Shown one piece after another: positions 44,433 to 54,560 of a stretch of 64,000 nt of DNA. The stretch is from positions 8,321,700-8,385,699 of the forward strand of contig CM055822.1 in NCBI GenBank assembly GCA_029582265.1, in the 5' to 3' direction. The notes under the pieces were generated by a model that saw only the letters and a program-made list of their open reading frames with translations, had not been told where the DNA came from and ran no database searches. Origin of the DNA: Zoroaster sp. YZ-2022 (Eukaryota > Echinodermata > Asteroidea > Forcipulatida > Zoroasteridae). A program made the position numbers and the translations under genes. Position 1 is the stretch's first letter. Every line of letters starts with the position of its first letter.

Positions 44433-45524
44433 ATGAGTTGTCCTGCGTCTTTTCAAAATTATTTTAGCTCGTTCGGTAACAATATAGATAGTAGCGCGTA
44501 TAAAAAACTATGTAAAGACTTTAATACATCAACCTCTACCAATTGGAAACAACGCGTCGATATGCACAGCGATGGATTAGGTACCGCTTATTTTTGGAGA
44601 AATATTGGTAAAAGATACGATCCAGTACCCGGACACAACTATGACCATTCTATTTTAAATCCCAACACTAGCCCCATTCCTCTCAGCAATCTCGGTTCAA
44701 ACTTTGAAGCGAGTGAAAAAAGAATGGCTTTTGACGATGGTGTGCATAATCGTAAAGAACATACGATTAGAGTAGGTTACATTTTACAATCCGATAGCGT
44801 ACTTTTAGCGTATACAAAATTTATATTGTCTTTAAAATTAGCGCAAGGTTTTACGAGTGTTAGTACGGAACGAATTAACGATTCAATAAGAACGTACGTT
44901 TACGCGATTTTAGGAGCTCAATCGCAAGCGAAAACTTCTTTTTTAGCGGGTGGTACCGGTTTAGACGCGCAGCGTGAATTTATAAATATAGTCAATGCGG
45001 AAATTGATTCTCCGGTTGATTTACAATCTTCTATTCAACGTTATCAAGATGTTTTGCAATACGCTCGTTCGCAATTAAATTTTGCTATAGGAGAAAATGT
45101 ATACATGATGCCTAGCGATATGAATTTACGAATAGGGTCGTACGCGGGATACAATAATAATTTATTAATCGCGACGCGTGATTTATCTTTAGGTTCAAAT
45201 TTAGATTTAAATTCAGAACCTGCCCCTCTTGCACCCTCTATGTTAGATTATTCACCACCACTAATCGCAAAACACGTAGAAGAAGATAGCGGCAGTTCTT
45301 CTACACTTGATGCCAACGAACCAAACATCTCTAACGAACCACCAAACATCTCCAACGAAATAAAAGAAGACTCTACACCACCGCAAGAACTAGACAGCGC
45401 CAACGAAATAAAAGAAGACTTTTTAGAATCAGACGGTTCTCATAGTGAAGAAAAAAATTCTTTAATACTCGGTTTTGCTATTTTAACCGGACTAGGTATT
45501 ATGATTTACGAATTGTTATTTTAG
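44433..45524 (+). CDS. Unnamed conserved Polinton protein with C-terminal membrane helix
   Basis: 363 residues. Starts MSCPASFQNYFSSFGNNID. The core contains ERINDSIRTYVYAILGAQSQ, FLAGGTGLDAQREFINIVNA and YMMPSDMNLRIGSYAGYNNN, nearly the same as in Polinton-A. The region about 270-335 is acidic and low in complexity with repeats of NEIKEDS and NISNE. The final helix (LILGFAILTGLGIMIYELLF) is a C-terminal membrane anchor. Its 3' end overlaps the convergent gene by 9 bases. Probably a virion protein; no recognised homolog. Confidence 0.75.
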   Translation: MSCPASFQNYFSSFGNNIDSSAYKKLCKDFNTSTSTNWKQRVDMHSDGLGTAYFWRNIGKRYDPVPGHNYDHSILNPNTSPIPLSNLGSNFEASEKRMAFDDGVHNRKEHTIRVGYILQSDSVLLAYTKFILSLKLAQGFTSVSTERINDSIRTYVYAILGAQSQAKTSFLAGGTGLDAQREFINIVNAEIDSPVDLQSSIQRYQDVLQYARSQLNFAIGENVYMMPSDMNLRIGSYAGYNNNLLIATRDLSLGSNLDLNSEPAPLAPSMLDYSPPLIAKHVEEDSGSSSTLDANEPNISNEPPNISNEIKEDSTPPQELDSANEIKEDFLESDGSHSEEKNSLILGFAILTGLGIMIYELLF

Positions 45525-46924
45525 AGTTTTACGCATGTATGTTAAAATTAAAACACCAACCGCGGTCAAGGTTAGCCATAAATATTGCGCCGCGAGCGCG
45601 ACGACGCTAGAAGCCGTTTTAAATAACCAACTTACTATCGATCCTATAATGGCTGGTAAAGCGGCTAAAGCTTTCGCTCCCAGTTTAGCTAATACATTCG
45701 CAAAGTTTTTAAACATTTTTTGTATCCACTCGCTTATACCTCCGCTAGGTGGTGGTGTGGGTGTGGGTGTAGGTGGTGTTGGTGTGGGCGGTGTAGGTGT
45801 AGGTGGTGTAGGTGTAGGTGGTGTGGGTGGTGTAGGTGTAGGTGGTGTGGGTGGTGTAGGTGGTGTGGGTGGTGGTGTTGGTGGTTTTGGCTTTGGTAAA
45901 ACTGAACTCGCGACATTAACGATCGTATCGACGATAGCGGTAATAGCTATACCAAACGCCGCAAGTATACTAACTATCGTGAAGCCTTTTCTTTTAAATA
46001 AGCTTTTAATTTGTTCACCCAATGTGCGTTTTCTTCCATTTATTACGACTAACGCTTCTTCATTTTTATCAAAAAGTTTAGAAATTTCACTACTTAAATT
46101 ACTCATAGCCTCTCTCATCTCCGCGAGTTCATCTTTTATTTGTGACTTTTCTACATAAAGTTGTTTCATCGCATCTTCGTCTCCTTTCTCGTTCTCAATT
46201 AAACTTTTGTTAATTTTGGCAAATTTTTTTTTACCTTCTACATATTTTCCTCGTAATTCTAATATCGCGCCTCGTCTCGTGTTCATAAGTTCACTGAGAC
46301 CCACTAGTGTTTTCATATCGTAACTATCCCTTAGATACGGGTCTTTTGAAAGAGCTTTAATTGTTTTTTCGTTAGCTTTTATCATTTCGTCTAAAACCGT
46401 TTTTTGTGTTTGCGGTAACTGATGAGATCCTTCTTCGCGATAAGTCGTTTTATCAACGATAACGATTGCGCTTCTTCCATCGCATCAAAATACTCATCTA
46501 TTGATTCTTGTATTTCTGGCGATTTTTTTGGTTTTGGTAGGCCAAAAAGTTCGTAAAAAAGATCTTTGCCATGTTTTTTTTAAGTAGATTCTGCTAAAAA
46601 TTTTCCTGCTTCCTTTTGGTTACTTAACCGTATTTGTTCGCCATCTTCCTTAACAAACCAAAGTACTGAGTGACTATATCTAAATCTACTATAGTCTTTT
46701 ACAACGTTTGGTTTATTCCATTGTTTGTAAAATGCATCAACGGCATCTTCTTTATTTATATAATGGCCCGTGCTATCAACGCGACTGGGCCGACCAAAAG
46801 ACGTTTCATCAACTCGCTCTCCTACATCATCTTCGGCATCGGTAAACGTATCATCATCTTCGTCATCGGTAAACATTTCATCATCTTTAAAATCTTCCAT
46901 CGGAATGTCACCTCCTTCCGCCAT
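45516..46924 (-). pseudogene. Coiled-coil/TPTP-repeat membrane protein, broken duplicate
   Basis: Second copy of the gene at 46948-48219. Start MAEGGDIPMEDF (46924), acidic N-terminus, a TAA at 46582 just before KKHGKDLFYELFG in the same frame, then a frameshift near 46420, then an open 289-codon part: coiled coil, LFKRKGFTIVSILAAFGIAI (membrane helix), a long PTPPTPTP-type repeat (about 45 residues), and a hydrophobic C-terminus (KLGAKALAALPAIIGSIVSW, then a last helix). The repeat is expanded compared with the intact paralog. Role unknown. Confidence 0.75.
45750..45890. repeat. GGTGTG/GGTGTA minisatellite encoding Thr-Pro repeats
   Basis: Repeats of ggtgtgggtggtgta-type 6- and 9-bp units on the plus strand. 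On the coding (minus) strand they give PTPPTPTPPTP repeats within the coiled-coil membrane protein. The intact paralog has only a short version near 47190. Confidence 0.9.
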
Positions 46925-46947
46925 TTTATAATTACGTTTTATATTTT

Positions 46948-48219
46948 TTAGAGTTTTCGTCGCACATAAGTTAAAATTAAAACACCAACCGCCACTAAGG
47001 TTAACCATAAATGTTGAGCCGCGTACGTGACGACGCTAGAAGCCGTTTTAAATAACAAGTTTATAATCGATCCGATTATAGCGGGTAAAGCGGCTAAAGC
47101 TTTCACTCCTAGTTTAGCTAACATATTCGCAAAGTTTTTTAACGTTTTTTGTATCCACTCGCTTACTCTGTTGCTAGGTGGTGGTGTGGGTGGTGTTGGT
47201 TTTGGCTTTGGTAAAACTGAACTCGCGGCATTAACGGCGGCTTCGACGATAAAATTGATAACCATACCGATGGCTATTAATACACTAACGATAGTGAAGC
47301 CTTGTTCTCTAAATAAAGTTATAATTTTATCGCCCAACGTATCGTCTCTCGTTAACATTTTTTGAAACGTTTCTCTAATTCTATTGATTTGTCTACGAAG
47401 AATGTTTTCATTCGCGCTCACGGCTTCTAATCTCGCTAGTCTTTCATCTTTTTTTTCAAGGAGTTGTTTACGTAGTTTTTCCGTTTTATCTACATCTTCG
47501 TCGTCTCGATCTCGAGCGCTTACGTATTCTTTTTCAAGATTAGATGTTTCTTCGTCGAGTTGGCTTAATTTAGCTAAATTTAATTCAAGATGACCTCGAG
47601 TCGTTTGTAAAGCTCTATCGAGTCCCAAGATTTCTCGGCGCGGAAATTCAAAATCCGTTTGAGTTTCTGCAGCCGCAACCGCCACTTTGATAACTTCTTC
47701 TAGTTTTTTAGATTGTTCTACAAATAGTAGCGGTGGTGGAGTTGGTAATTTTCTACCACTGCTTGTTTTCTCTTCAATCGGGTTTTTCGCTTCGGTTATT
47801 ACATCTATTAAAGCTTTTCCAATTTCATTAAATGGTAACAAATCATCTAAAGTTAAACCTTTTATACTGCTTACCTTTAAAAAGGCACCCTTTTTTCCTT
47901 TTCCTATATTCGTTAAACGTATTTCTTTACCACCTTTTATAAAATAAAGTATACTTCTATTTTTTCCATCTAATTTTTCTTTAAAATCAACATAGTTTTT
48001 TAAAGCACTTTTTTGGTCTATACTTTCATAAAAATCATCGACCGTTGTTTTAAGCTGACGGTCTGTTTGAGATAAAAGCGGTGTACTGAAAGACGTTTCT
48101 TGTGTAGTTGTTAAATCACCCAAGTTGTAACCACTCACTTCATCGTCTAGTTGTTCATCACCTTCATCACGACCCTCCACTAGCAAGTCTTCCATAATAT
48201 CTCGTACTCCTTCAGCCAT
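46948..48219 (-). CDS. Coiled-coil/proline-linker membrane protein (423 residues)
   Basis: Intact. Order: acidic N-terminus (residues 1-45, MAEGVRDIMEDLLVEGRDEG); TVDDFYESIDQKSALKNY and a beta-type segment ILYFIKGGKEIRLTNI; GLTLDDLLPFNEIGKALIDV; charged coiled coil (about 190-285); hydrophobic stretch FREQGFTIVSVLIAIGMVIN; short Pro-rich linker; a C-terminal pair of hydrophobic segments ending VGVLILTYVRRKL. Conserved in Polinton-A (27704-29120). I recognise similar proteins in other animal Polintons but not their function; a membrane-linked virion or entry component is possible. Confidence 0.75.
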   Translation of the reverse strand: MAEGVRDIMEDLLVEGRDEGDEQLDDEVSGYNLGDLTTTQETSFSTPLLSQTDRQLKTTVDDFYESIDQKSALKNYVDFKEKLDGKNRSILYFIKGGKEIRLTNIGKGKKGAFLKVSSIKGLTLDDLLPFNEIGKALIDVITEAKNPIEEKTSSGRKLPTPPPLLFVEQSKKLEEVIKVAVAAAETQTDFEFPRREILGLDRALQTTRGHLELNLAKLSQLDEETSNLEKEYVSARDRDDEDVDKTEKLRKQLLEKKDERLARLEAVSANENILRRQINRIRETFQKMLTRDDTLGDKIITLFREQGFTIVSVLIAIGMVINFIVEAAVNAASSVLPKPKPTPPTPPPSNRVSEWIQKTLKNFANMLAKLGVKALAALPAIIGSIINLLFKTASSVVTYAAQHLWLTLVAVGVLILTYVRRKL

Positions 48220-48226
48220 TTTATAA

Positions 48227-48670
48227 TTACTTTCTATATTTTTTCAACAATTTATAACTTACGTAACCTACGGCGCTCATCGCTATTACGATGAATAAAA
48301 TTTCACGCGTTTTTTGATCTTCGCTAGGAGCGTAAAAATCTTCTAGTTGAGGTTCGATGTATAAATCTTTCGGTAAATTAATTAGTTTGCCCGTAACTCG
48401 TGAATATTCATTCATTGCATCGTCAATGTTATTAAACGTTCTTTCGGCGTTTGATTCTTTTTGTATTTTTTCGTTTAAATAATCTAGATATTTTAATCGC
48501 TTTTTACTAAATTCATCTCTAGCTTTTGAAAGATGTTCCAACGCTAAATCGTGTCTTTTGTGTTCTTGCGATGCGTCGCTGCTACGCAAATTACTAAATA
48601 GAGCATTACTTCCTGTAAATGCTAACGCGTTAATTACCGCACCTCCAACCATCATCGCTATAGATACCAT
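48227..48670 (-). CDS. Unnamed conserved Polinton protein (147 residues)
   Basis: Starts MVSIAMMVGGAVINALAFTG, a hydrophobic N-terminus, then a charged helical middle (DLALEHLSKARDEFSKKRLK, EKIQKESNAERTFNNIDDAM), the motif DFYAPSEDQKTREILF and a C-terminal membrane helix (IVIAMSAVGYVSYKLL). One of the best conserved small Polinton families in animals. It lies next to and divergent from the major capsid gene (49 bp between starts). Function unknown; the two hydrophobic ends suggest membrane association. Confidence 0.8.
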   Translation of the reverse strand: MVSIAMMVGGAVINALAFTGSNALFSNLRSSDASQEHKRHDLALEHLSKARDEFSKKRLKYLDYLNEKIQKESNAERTFNNIDDAMNEYSRVTGKLINLPKDLYIEPQLEDFYAPSEDQKTREILFIVIAMSAVGYVSYKLLKKYRK

Positions 48671-48719
48671 TTTACAATTACTTTTTTATAAAAATATTTT
48701 ATATTTGTTACTATAAACT

Positions 48720-49997
48720 ATGACTAATAATATGTACGGAGATACGCTCGATCCATACAGGAGAATAAGAGAACCGAGAGGTGTGAAAGGTTTGCGTCAA
48801 AAAGTCGTCATCACAAATAATCCGAGCACCATTACCGAAAATCAATTGTTGACGGTTCGTTTTCCAAATTTAGGAATGAACGACGTCATCGTTCCAAATA
48901 CATCGCGATTAGCTTTCAATATAGAACTCGTTTCGACGGATGATGAAAATAGAACGTTGGTACAAAATATAGGTAGAGCCATCGTAAAACATATAATTAT
49001 TAAAATTGAAGGAAATGAAATATTTTCTTTAGACGACGCGGATGTGTTCAATTGTTTTAAAGACGAATGGCTGACCAAAGATCAACGCGAAAATTTAGTG
49101 TACCAAGGAATCGAAGATGCTAACGTGACTAAAATGAGAATAGACGCTAACGATAAGGTCCCCGCGGGTAACGGAGGAAAAGATAAAGCCATCGCGGATA
49201 CGTATAAAAATAGATATTACATTCCGCTTGATTTTGAATTGTTGACCGATCATCAACCCTACTACCAATCGGGCATCGGAGACCGATTGACTTACGAACT
49301 CGTGTTTAATAAATTTGAAAATGTGATTAAAAGCACCGACGATAATGCGAAATATATTATAAGTGGGATTTCTTTAGAGTTTGAAGTCGTTCATATGCCG
49401 GAACTCGCTCGAACGATTAAAAATCAATACAGCAATAGAATGAGCATATTGTTCGATCGCGTACTGAGACAGAGCGTGACTCCGTTAAACAAACGCGATA
49501 CAATGTGGAATATAAATTTAAATACCCCGGCAAAAAGTATGAAAGGAATATTGTTTTTATTTAGAGAACCAAACACGAAAGAAAGCAATACATTTTATAA
49601 TCCGAAAATCGATAAAGTTTCAATCACCATCGAAGGCGTTCCCAATCAACTCTACGCGCACGGAATGAGAAGGTATCAACATTGGGAAGAGATTTCAAAA
49701 TATTTCGGTGATTCGAAAGAACAACACGCTATACAAGTCGTTAAAGCGTTAAATTTATCTAACGTTAAACCGGCAAATTATTTACTAAATCGATACGGTT
49801 TATTTTTAGATTTGAGAACGAGCGTCGATAATAAAATACACGGAAGCGGAAGACGAGTACAAAACTTGTCCGAAGGAATTACTATTCAATTTGAAAAAGA
49901 ATCGGAATCCGCGGGCGAACTAAACATGTACACTTTTATTATCATGGACGCGCAACTAAATATAAGAAACTCACGTTTTGAATCCGTCGATTATTAA
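48720..49997 (+). CDS. MCP: Major capsid protein (double jelly-roll)
   Basis: 425 residues, intact. Main shell protein of the Polinton particle. Landmarks: VVITNNPSTITENQLLTVRF, NTSRLAFNIELVSTDDENR, GRAIVKHIIIKIEGNEIFSL, DVFNCFKDEWLTKDQREN, FELLTDHQPYYQSGIGDRLT, GISLEFEVVHMPELARTIKN, MSILFDRVLRQSVTPLNKRD, and C-terminal NMYTFIIMDAQLNIRNSRFE. The length and the closing MDAQLNIRNxRFESVDY-type end fit Polinton double-jelly-roll capsid proteins. Start MTNNMYGD chosen by comparison with Polinton-A (MANTYGD). Followed 44 bp later by the ATPase on the same strand. Confidence 0.9.
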   Translation: MTNNMYGDTLDPYRRIREPRGVKGLRQKVVITNNPSTITENQLLTVRFPNLGMNDVIVPNTSRLAFNIELVSTDDENRTLVQNIGRAIVKHIIIKIEGNEIFSLDDADVFNCFKDEWLTKDQRENLVYQGIEDANVTKMRIDANDKVPAGNGGKDKAIADTYKNRYYIPLDFELLTDHQPYYQSGIGDRLTYELVFNKFENVIKSTDDNAKYIISGISLEFEVVHMPELARTIKNQYSNRMSILFDRVLRQSVTPLNKRDTMWNINLNTPAKSMKGILFLFREPNTKESNTFYNPKIDKVSITIEGVPNQLYAHGMRRYQHWEEISKYFGDSKEQHAIQVVKALNLSNVKPANYLLNRYGLFLDLRTSVDNKIHGSGRRVQNLSEGITIQFEKESESAGELNMYTFIIMDAQLNIRNSRFESVDY

Positions 49998-50041
49998 ACA
50001 TCTTGACTGATATTTAAAAAAACGCCTAATATTAAAAGAAA

Positions 50042-50662
50042 ATGTTACCTAAATATCCACACGCCGCGTTAATTTGCGGACAAACGGGATGCGGAAAAAC
50101 TGAATTTGTTTTAAATTTATTAGAAAATGAATATTTAAAATATTTTAAAAATATCGTTATATTATGCCCCACCATCTTCAACAACGATACGTACAAAAAT
50201 AGAAAATGGGTCCTAAACGACGATAACGTACACGTTAACGATTTAAACGACATCTCGCTGAATAGGGCTATACAAATTTATAGCGATGCTTTCAAAACGG
50301 AAGAAACGTTGTTTATTATCGACGATTGCAGCGCTAATAAACAGTTGCATTATAAAAAATACGACGAGAACAATAAATGTATGATTACACAATTGGCTTT
50401 TAGCGGTAGACACGTACGACACAGCTGTTGGATTCTTTCGCAAAAATATAATAGCGTATTGAAAGATTTTAGAGAACAACGCAAATGGGTGTGTTTATTT
50501 TATTGTAAAGATAGAGACTCGTACGAGAATTGTCTTAGAGAAAATGATGTTATTCCAACGTCTGAGCTACGAGAGCGAGCGCGCGAGCAACTATAACGAG
50601 TTTTACATCGCAAGTTGATTTTAAAAACGGATCAGCCTACCCATTATGAAATACGTGACTAA
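50042..50662 (+). CDS. A32-like DNA-packaging ATPase, C-terminally truncated
   Basis: FtsK/HerA-type ATPase that drives DNA into the capsid. Walker A GQTGCGKT at residues 13-20, Walker B LFIIDD at 90-95, then GRHVRHSCWILSQKYNSVLK (sensor region) and FREQRKWVCLFYCKDRDSYE. The frame stops at 50594-50596 (TAA) after REQL. The same frame then continues 21 codons to PTHYEIRD and a second stop at 50660, and Polinton-A has Lys at the stop position. So the last 21 residues have been cut off by one substitution; whether activity remains is unknown. Confidence 0.9.
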
Positions 50663-50684
50663 GAGTCGTTTAGTAATTGCTAAC

Positions 50685-50970
50685 GACCTGTGAGTAATTA
50701 CCCATAGGTTGTTAGTTAGTTACCCATAGGTCGTTTGCAAGTTGTTGGTAAGTTTCACACAGGTTATGAGCAATTACCACTAGGTTACACATAGGTTAAG
50801 AGCAATTGCCCATAGGTTACACGTAGGTTAAGAGCAATTACTCATAGGTTAAGAGCAATTGCTCATAGGTTACTCATAGGTTAAGAGCAATTACTCATAG
50901 GTTACACATAGGTTGAGAGCAATTACTCTTAAGTTACTCATAGGTTAAGAGTAATTGCTCATAGAGTTGC
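50685..50970. repeat. CATAGGTT/AGCAATTAC repeat array after the ATPase gene
   Basis: About twelve cataggtt words alternating with gagcaattac or gagcaattgc in units of roughly 12-28 bp. Polinton-A has an array built on ctataggtc plus gcaattac at the same place (25083-25275). Stops occur in every frame, so it is non-coding. The shared core and position with different period suggest function or a shared origin. Confidence 0.9.
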
Positions 50971-51009
50971 CTCGTATTTTAATAAATATTATAAAATCTA
51001 TTTATAAAT

Positions 51010-51201
51010 ATGAATGCTGAACGAGTGCAAGTTATGTTTACGAATATATCTGCCGAACGAGTAAATGATTTTATATATAATCTTAACCAACTTTTAAATA
51101 CTGAAAAAGAAAGAAAAAAACTAGTACAAGTTTTAAACGAGAATACTGAAAAAGTAAAAGGTTTATTTACTAGTATAGATGATCTCATTTTAGTATATTG
51201 A
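51010..51201 (+). CDS. Small helical repeat protein, interrupted by a LINE
   Basis: 63 codons: MNAERVQVMFTNISAERV, DFIYNLNQLLNTEKERKKLV, VKGLFTSIDDLILVY. Highly charged helical sequence with internal similarity (AERVxxxFxN twice). Beyond the LINE, 53889-54017 reads ELVKDLMFNLNKLLNDDG in an open frame, which resembles ERVNDFIYNLNQLLNTE. So the LINE has cut an array of such motifs, one gene or two. No counterpart in Polinton-A. Function unknown. Confidence 0.5.
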   Translation: MNAERVQVMFTNISAERVNDFIYNLNQLLNTEKERKKLVQVLNENTEKVKGLFTSIDDLILVY

Positions 51202-51204
51202 TCT

Positions 51205-53888
51205 CATTTTTAGCTCGCATCCTGAGCTTGTTAGTGAATGTGGTGTCTTACCTGTACTTCTAAGTGACCACTATCTTGTTTACTGTCTTCATACTTGGAA
51301 AATCCCCCAAAAGGGAGGACATTCAATTAACTTCAGATGTTTTAAAGATATAGATAGTGATGCTTTCAAAGAAGACCTCATTAACGCACCATGGGATCAT
51401 GTACTCAGTTGTCATGATGTTAATGAAGCATAGTCCCTATGGCACTCCCTGTTTATGAGTATAATTAACCACCATGCACCAATAAAATCAAAACGTGTTC
51501 GGGGTGACTCCTTGCCCTGGCTTGATGGAGACATTCTTCAACTTATGCGACAACGTGACCGTGCACATAAAATCGCAAAACGTTCAGGTTCACAAAATGA
51601 TTGGGATGCATACAAAAAGTTGCGGAACACGGTTACTAAGAAAATCCGTACGACGAAAAGTGAATACTTTACGTCTACCATTGAGGACAATAAAAGTAAT
51701 TCATCTATGCTGTGGAAAAAACTAAAAGAGGTGCTTCCTAACAAAAACAGAATTACTCCAAATTCTATCCTTTCTGCGAATGGTGAAAATATCGAGGATC
51801 TTGTTGACATCGCTGATACATTTAATGAGCACTTTTTCCACAATTGGGGAACGTATGTAGTAATGCCACCCCTCGTGATTTTGAAGTAGACGACAATATC
51901 GATTCATCTCTTCATAACTCAGTCTATGAGCAATGCATATTGCCCGACATAACAGAAGATTATGTGCAAAAGCAAATAGCATCAATGTTAGTCGGGAAAG
52001 CAACAGGTCCTGATGGCATCAGTGTTAAAATGATTAAAATAGCTTCTCCGTATATTATTAGATCATTAACCCACATTTTAACTTATCGATAAGATGTGAC
52101 CAGTACCCTAAGGATTGGAAACAAGCTCTGGTCACACCTATTCATAAGGGAGGAGACAAATGTAACACAAGTAACTATCGGCCTATTTCCATCCTGCCGA
52201 TTATCTCGAAGATTTTAGAAAGATGGGTACATTCAGCTATTTATTCTTACCTCGATGAAAGTAATCTTATTCCTGCTTGCCAATCGGGATTTAGGCCATT
52301 ACACTCGACTGAAAGTACCCTACATGACTTAACGAACAAATGTTTTCAAGCTATGGAACGTGGAAATGACAGGCACAGTCTTTATAGATCTCAGTAAAGC
52401 ATTCGATTCTGTTAATCATAACATTCTGCTAGAGAAACTTAAACAGTTGAATATGTCAACTTCTGTAATTCAATGGTTTAAATCATATCTGAGTGAACGT
52501 AGTCAATCTGTGAAAATCGATGGTAATATATCTAAGGCCTTGCCATTAAATGTTGGCGTGCCGCAGGGTTCAATCCTAGGCCCTCTGTTATTCATTATTT
52601 ATACTAGTGATCTTCCACTTTGTATCCCCCCAAACTGCAGTTTGTTCATGTATGCAGATGACTCTACACTAACTTGTAGTTCCTCCAGTGTTAATGAAAT
52701 AGAGAATATTTTGAATATAGCCCTAGTCAGAATCCATGATTGGTGCGTCAAAAACAAACTTACAATAAATGCCACCAAAACTAAATCCATGCTCATTGGA
52801 TCCAGGCAAAAGGTTTCAAACACTAGCCTTAATGTAAGCATTGACGATGGTCCAATTGTAAAGGTGAATTCATGTAAATGTTTGGGTGTTATTATTGATG
52901 AAACTTTAAGTTGGACTCCTCACGTTGAATACGTCAAGACTAATGTCGCTTCTAAACTGGGTATGTTAAATAGAATTCGCGATTGTGTTCCACAAAGCTG
53001 CCTGCAAATTCTGTTTGTAAGCTTAGTTAAGCCATCCTTAGATTACTGTTGTACTGTTTGGGGAGATCGATACATATCTCACAATGTTATTCTTAACAAA
53101 TGCCTGAAAAGGGCCGCGCGGATAATTCTGAAGTGTGACTTTCTTACACCATCATCTGAAATGTTTGCTAAACTTAATTGGCTCTCATTTTCTGAAATAG
53201 TTATGTACAAAAAAGCTGTTCTTGTTTACAAATGCATAAACAAAATTGGTCCTCTGTACATGACTAATCTATTCACACCGCTTACACAGATTCGTGAAAC
53301 GAGACGATCCACTGACTCGGCACTAATGGTTCCTTTTGCGAAGAAGGAATCCTACTTTACGAGCTTTGCTGTAAAAGGTGCGCACATATGGAATAACTTG
53401 AATGCCCAACTAAGAGCCGTAAATTCACTGGGTTCGTTCAAAGTTGAACTTCGTAAAACGTTCATCCAATAATGTTTATACTGTATACAAGGCATTCTTA
53501 TATGTACTTAACGCTGTCAATAAAAAATAATTATTTCTGTGCTGACTTACGGAGTTTATAAACTTGGTTGCCGCGAAATTTCGGAGCCGGAAGGAATTTC
53601 CTCCTTTTTCCCGAAGAAGGGTTTTCGCGGGGTTTTCGCCCTTCCCGTACTCGGCGTATATGTTGGTGCCCAAATTTGTATGTTAAGATTTCACACAGCT
53701 TATAATTGTTGATCTTAATCTATGTACAATTTTAATTACTTCTGTGATGTTGTATCTAATTGTTATTTTTTACGTGGATTGTCGTATTTTCTGTATGTTT
53801 TAATTTTTAAAGTTGACATATGCAGGGCCCCAATGGAAACCAGTTTTTAACTGGGTAAATAAATGTAATAAATAAATAAATAAATAAA
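51205..53888 (+). mobile_element. 5'-truncated CR1/L2-like LINE inserted in Polinton-B
   Basis: Starts within the endonuclease C-terminus (GVLPVLLSDHYLVYC), then the linker (51455-51889), and RT (52000-53000). The 3' end is an (AAAT)n tail at 53865-53888. Reading frames are broken near 51433, 51850 and 52090-52360, so it is inactive. Because it lies in Polinton-B, the LINE inserted after the Polinton. Confidence 0.9.
52360..53472 (+). pseudogene. LINE reverse transcriptase, C-terminal two thirds
   Basis: 370 open codons. Palm motif A FIDLSKAFDSVNH, motif B GVPQGSILGPLLF, motif C FMYADDSTL with both Asp, then thumb segments KCLGVIIDETLSWTPHVEYV, SLVKPSLDYCCTVWGD, KRAARIILKCDF, and the C-terminal SFAVKGAHIWNNLNAQLR. 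The N-terminal fingers are in other frames upstream (52000-52360). Copies RNA into DNA when part of a full ORF2. The LINE has no complete ORF. Confidence 0.9.
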
Positions 53889-54017
53889 TGAACTAGTAAA
53901 AGATCTAATGTTTAATCTTAACAAACTTTTAAACGATGATGGGTTATCTAAAATTAATTATTGGTTTCTATATTTTTTTATAAATTTAACTGATTATTCT
54001 ATAAATACGTATAATAA

Positions 54018-54560
54018 ATGGAAGAAGTACATAAACTATTAAACGAAAATCCACAGACGACACTCGCGGACGACGTAAGCGATAACAACGATGATACGTC
54101 GTTGAAACAAAAAATACGTCTTTTATCGGTTGTAGTTGGGGGAGATTCGGCCAAGTTTTTCGGAAAAGAACTAAGTGTTAGCGATATTGAAGCTTTGTCT
54201 ACCAAAGAGCGAGACGCGCTACACACACAATACGAAACTAAATTAGGTCGTGATATTACTCAGTCTTTAGGCAGCGCCATTATAAAGCTATACGCTAAAC
54301 TATTAGGATTAAGTTTAAATCGTATAGATTTGTATGGCCATAAATTTCAAATTGATGATGAAGGTAAATTAATTTCAGATTTAGAAAAAGATCCGTTCAT
54401 TTCGAGCATGCTCTCTACCGTAGCGTGTGAAATATACTACAAGTATATACTACAATATACTACAATATACTACAATGTTGATCGCGCCTCTCAGCGCTTC
54501 GCTAATTACAGCAAAACATTTAAAAAGAAAAGAAGAATCTAGTATACATAATAAAAGCGA
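54018..54560 (+). pseudogene. Unnamed conserved Polinton protein, frameshifted by a small repeat
   Basis: The open part (54018-54542) reads MEEVHKLLNENPQT, FFGKELSVSDIEAL, SAIIKLYAKLLGLSLNRIDL, KLISDLEKDPFISSMLSTVA. At 54432-54475 the words tactacaata recur four times, after which the frame is wrong; in another frame IAPLSASLITAKHLKRKEES continues to a stop near 54558. Other animal Polintons have the APLSA-ITAKH segment joined to the conserved core, so the repeat has shifted the frame. Function unknown. Confidence 0.7.

Noticed and set aside
45535..46158. Plus-strand Gly-Val repeat frame and minus-strand His-Pro repeat frame
   Set aside because: Shadows of the Thr-Pro repeat of the coiled-coil membrane protein, which has a conserved paralog in the true frame.
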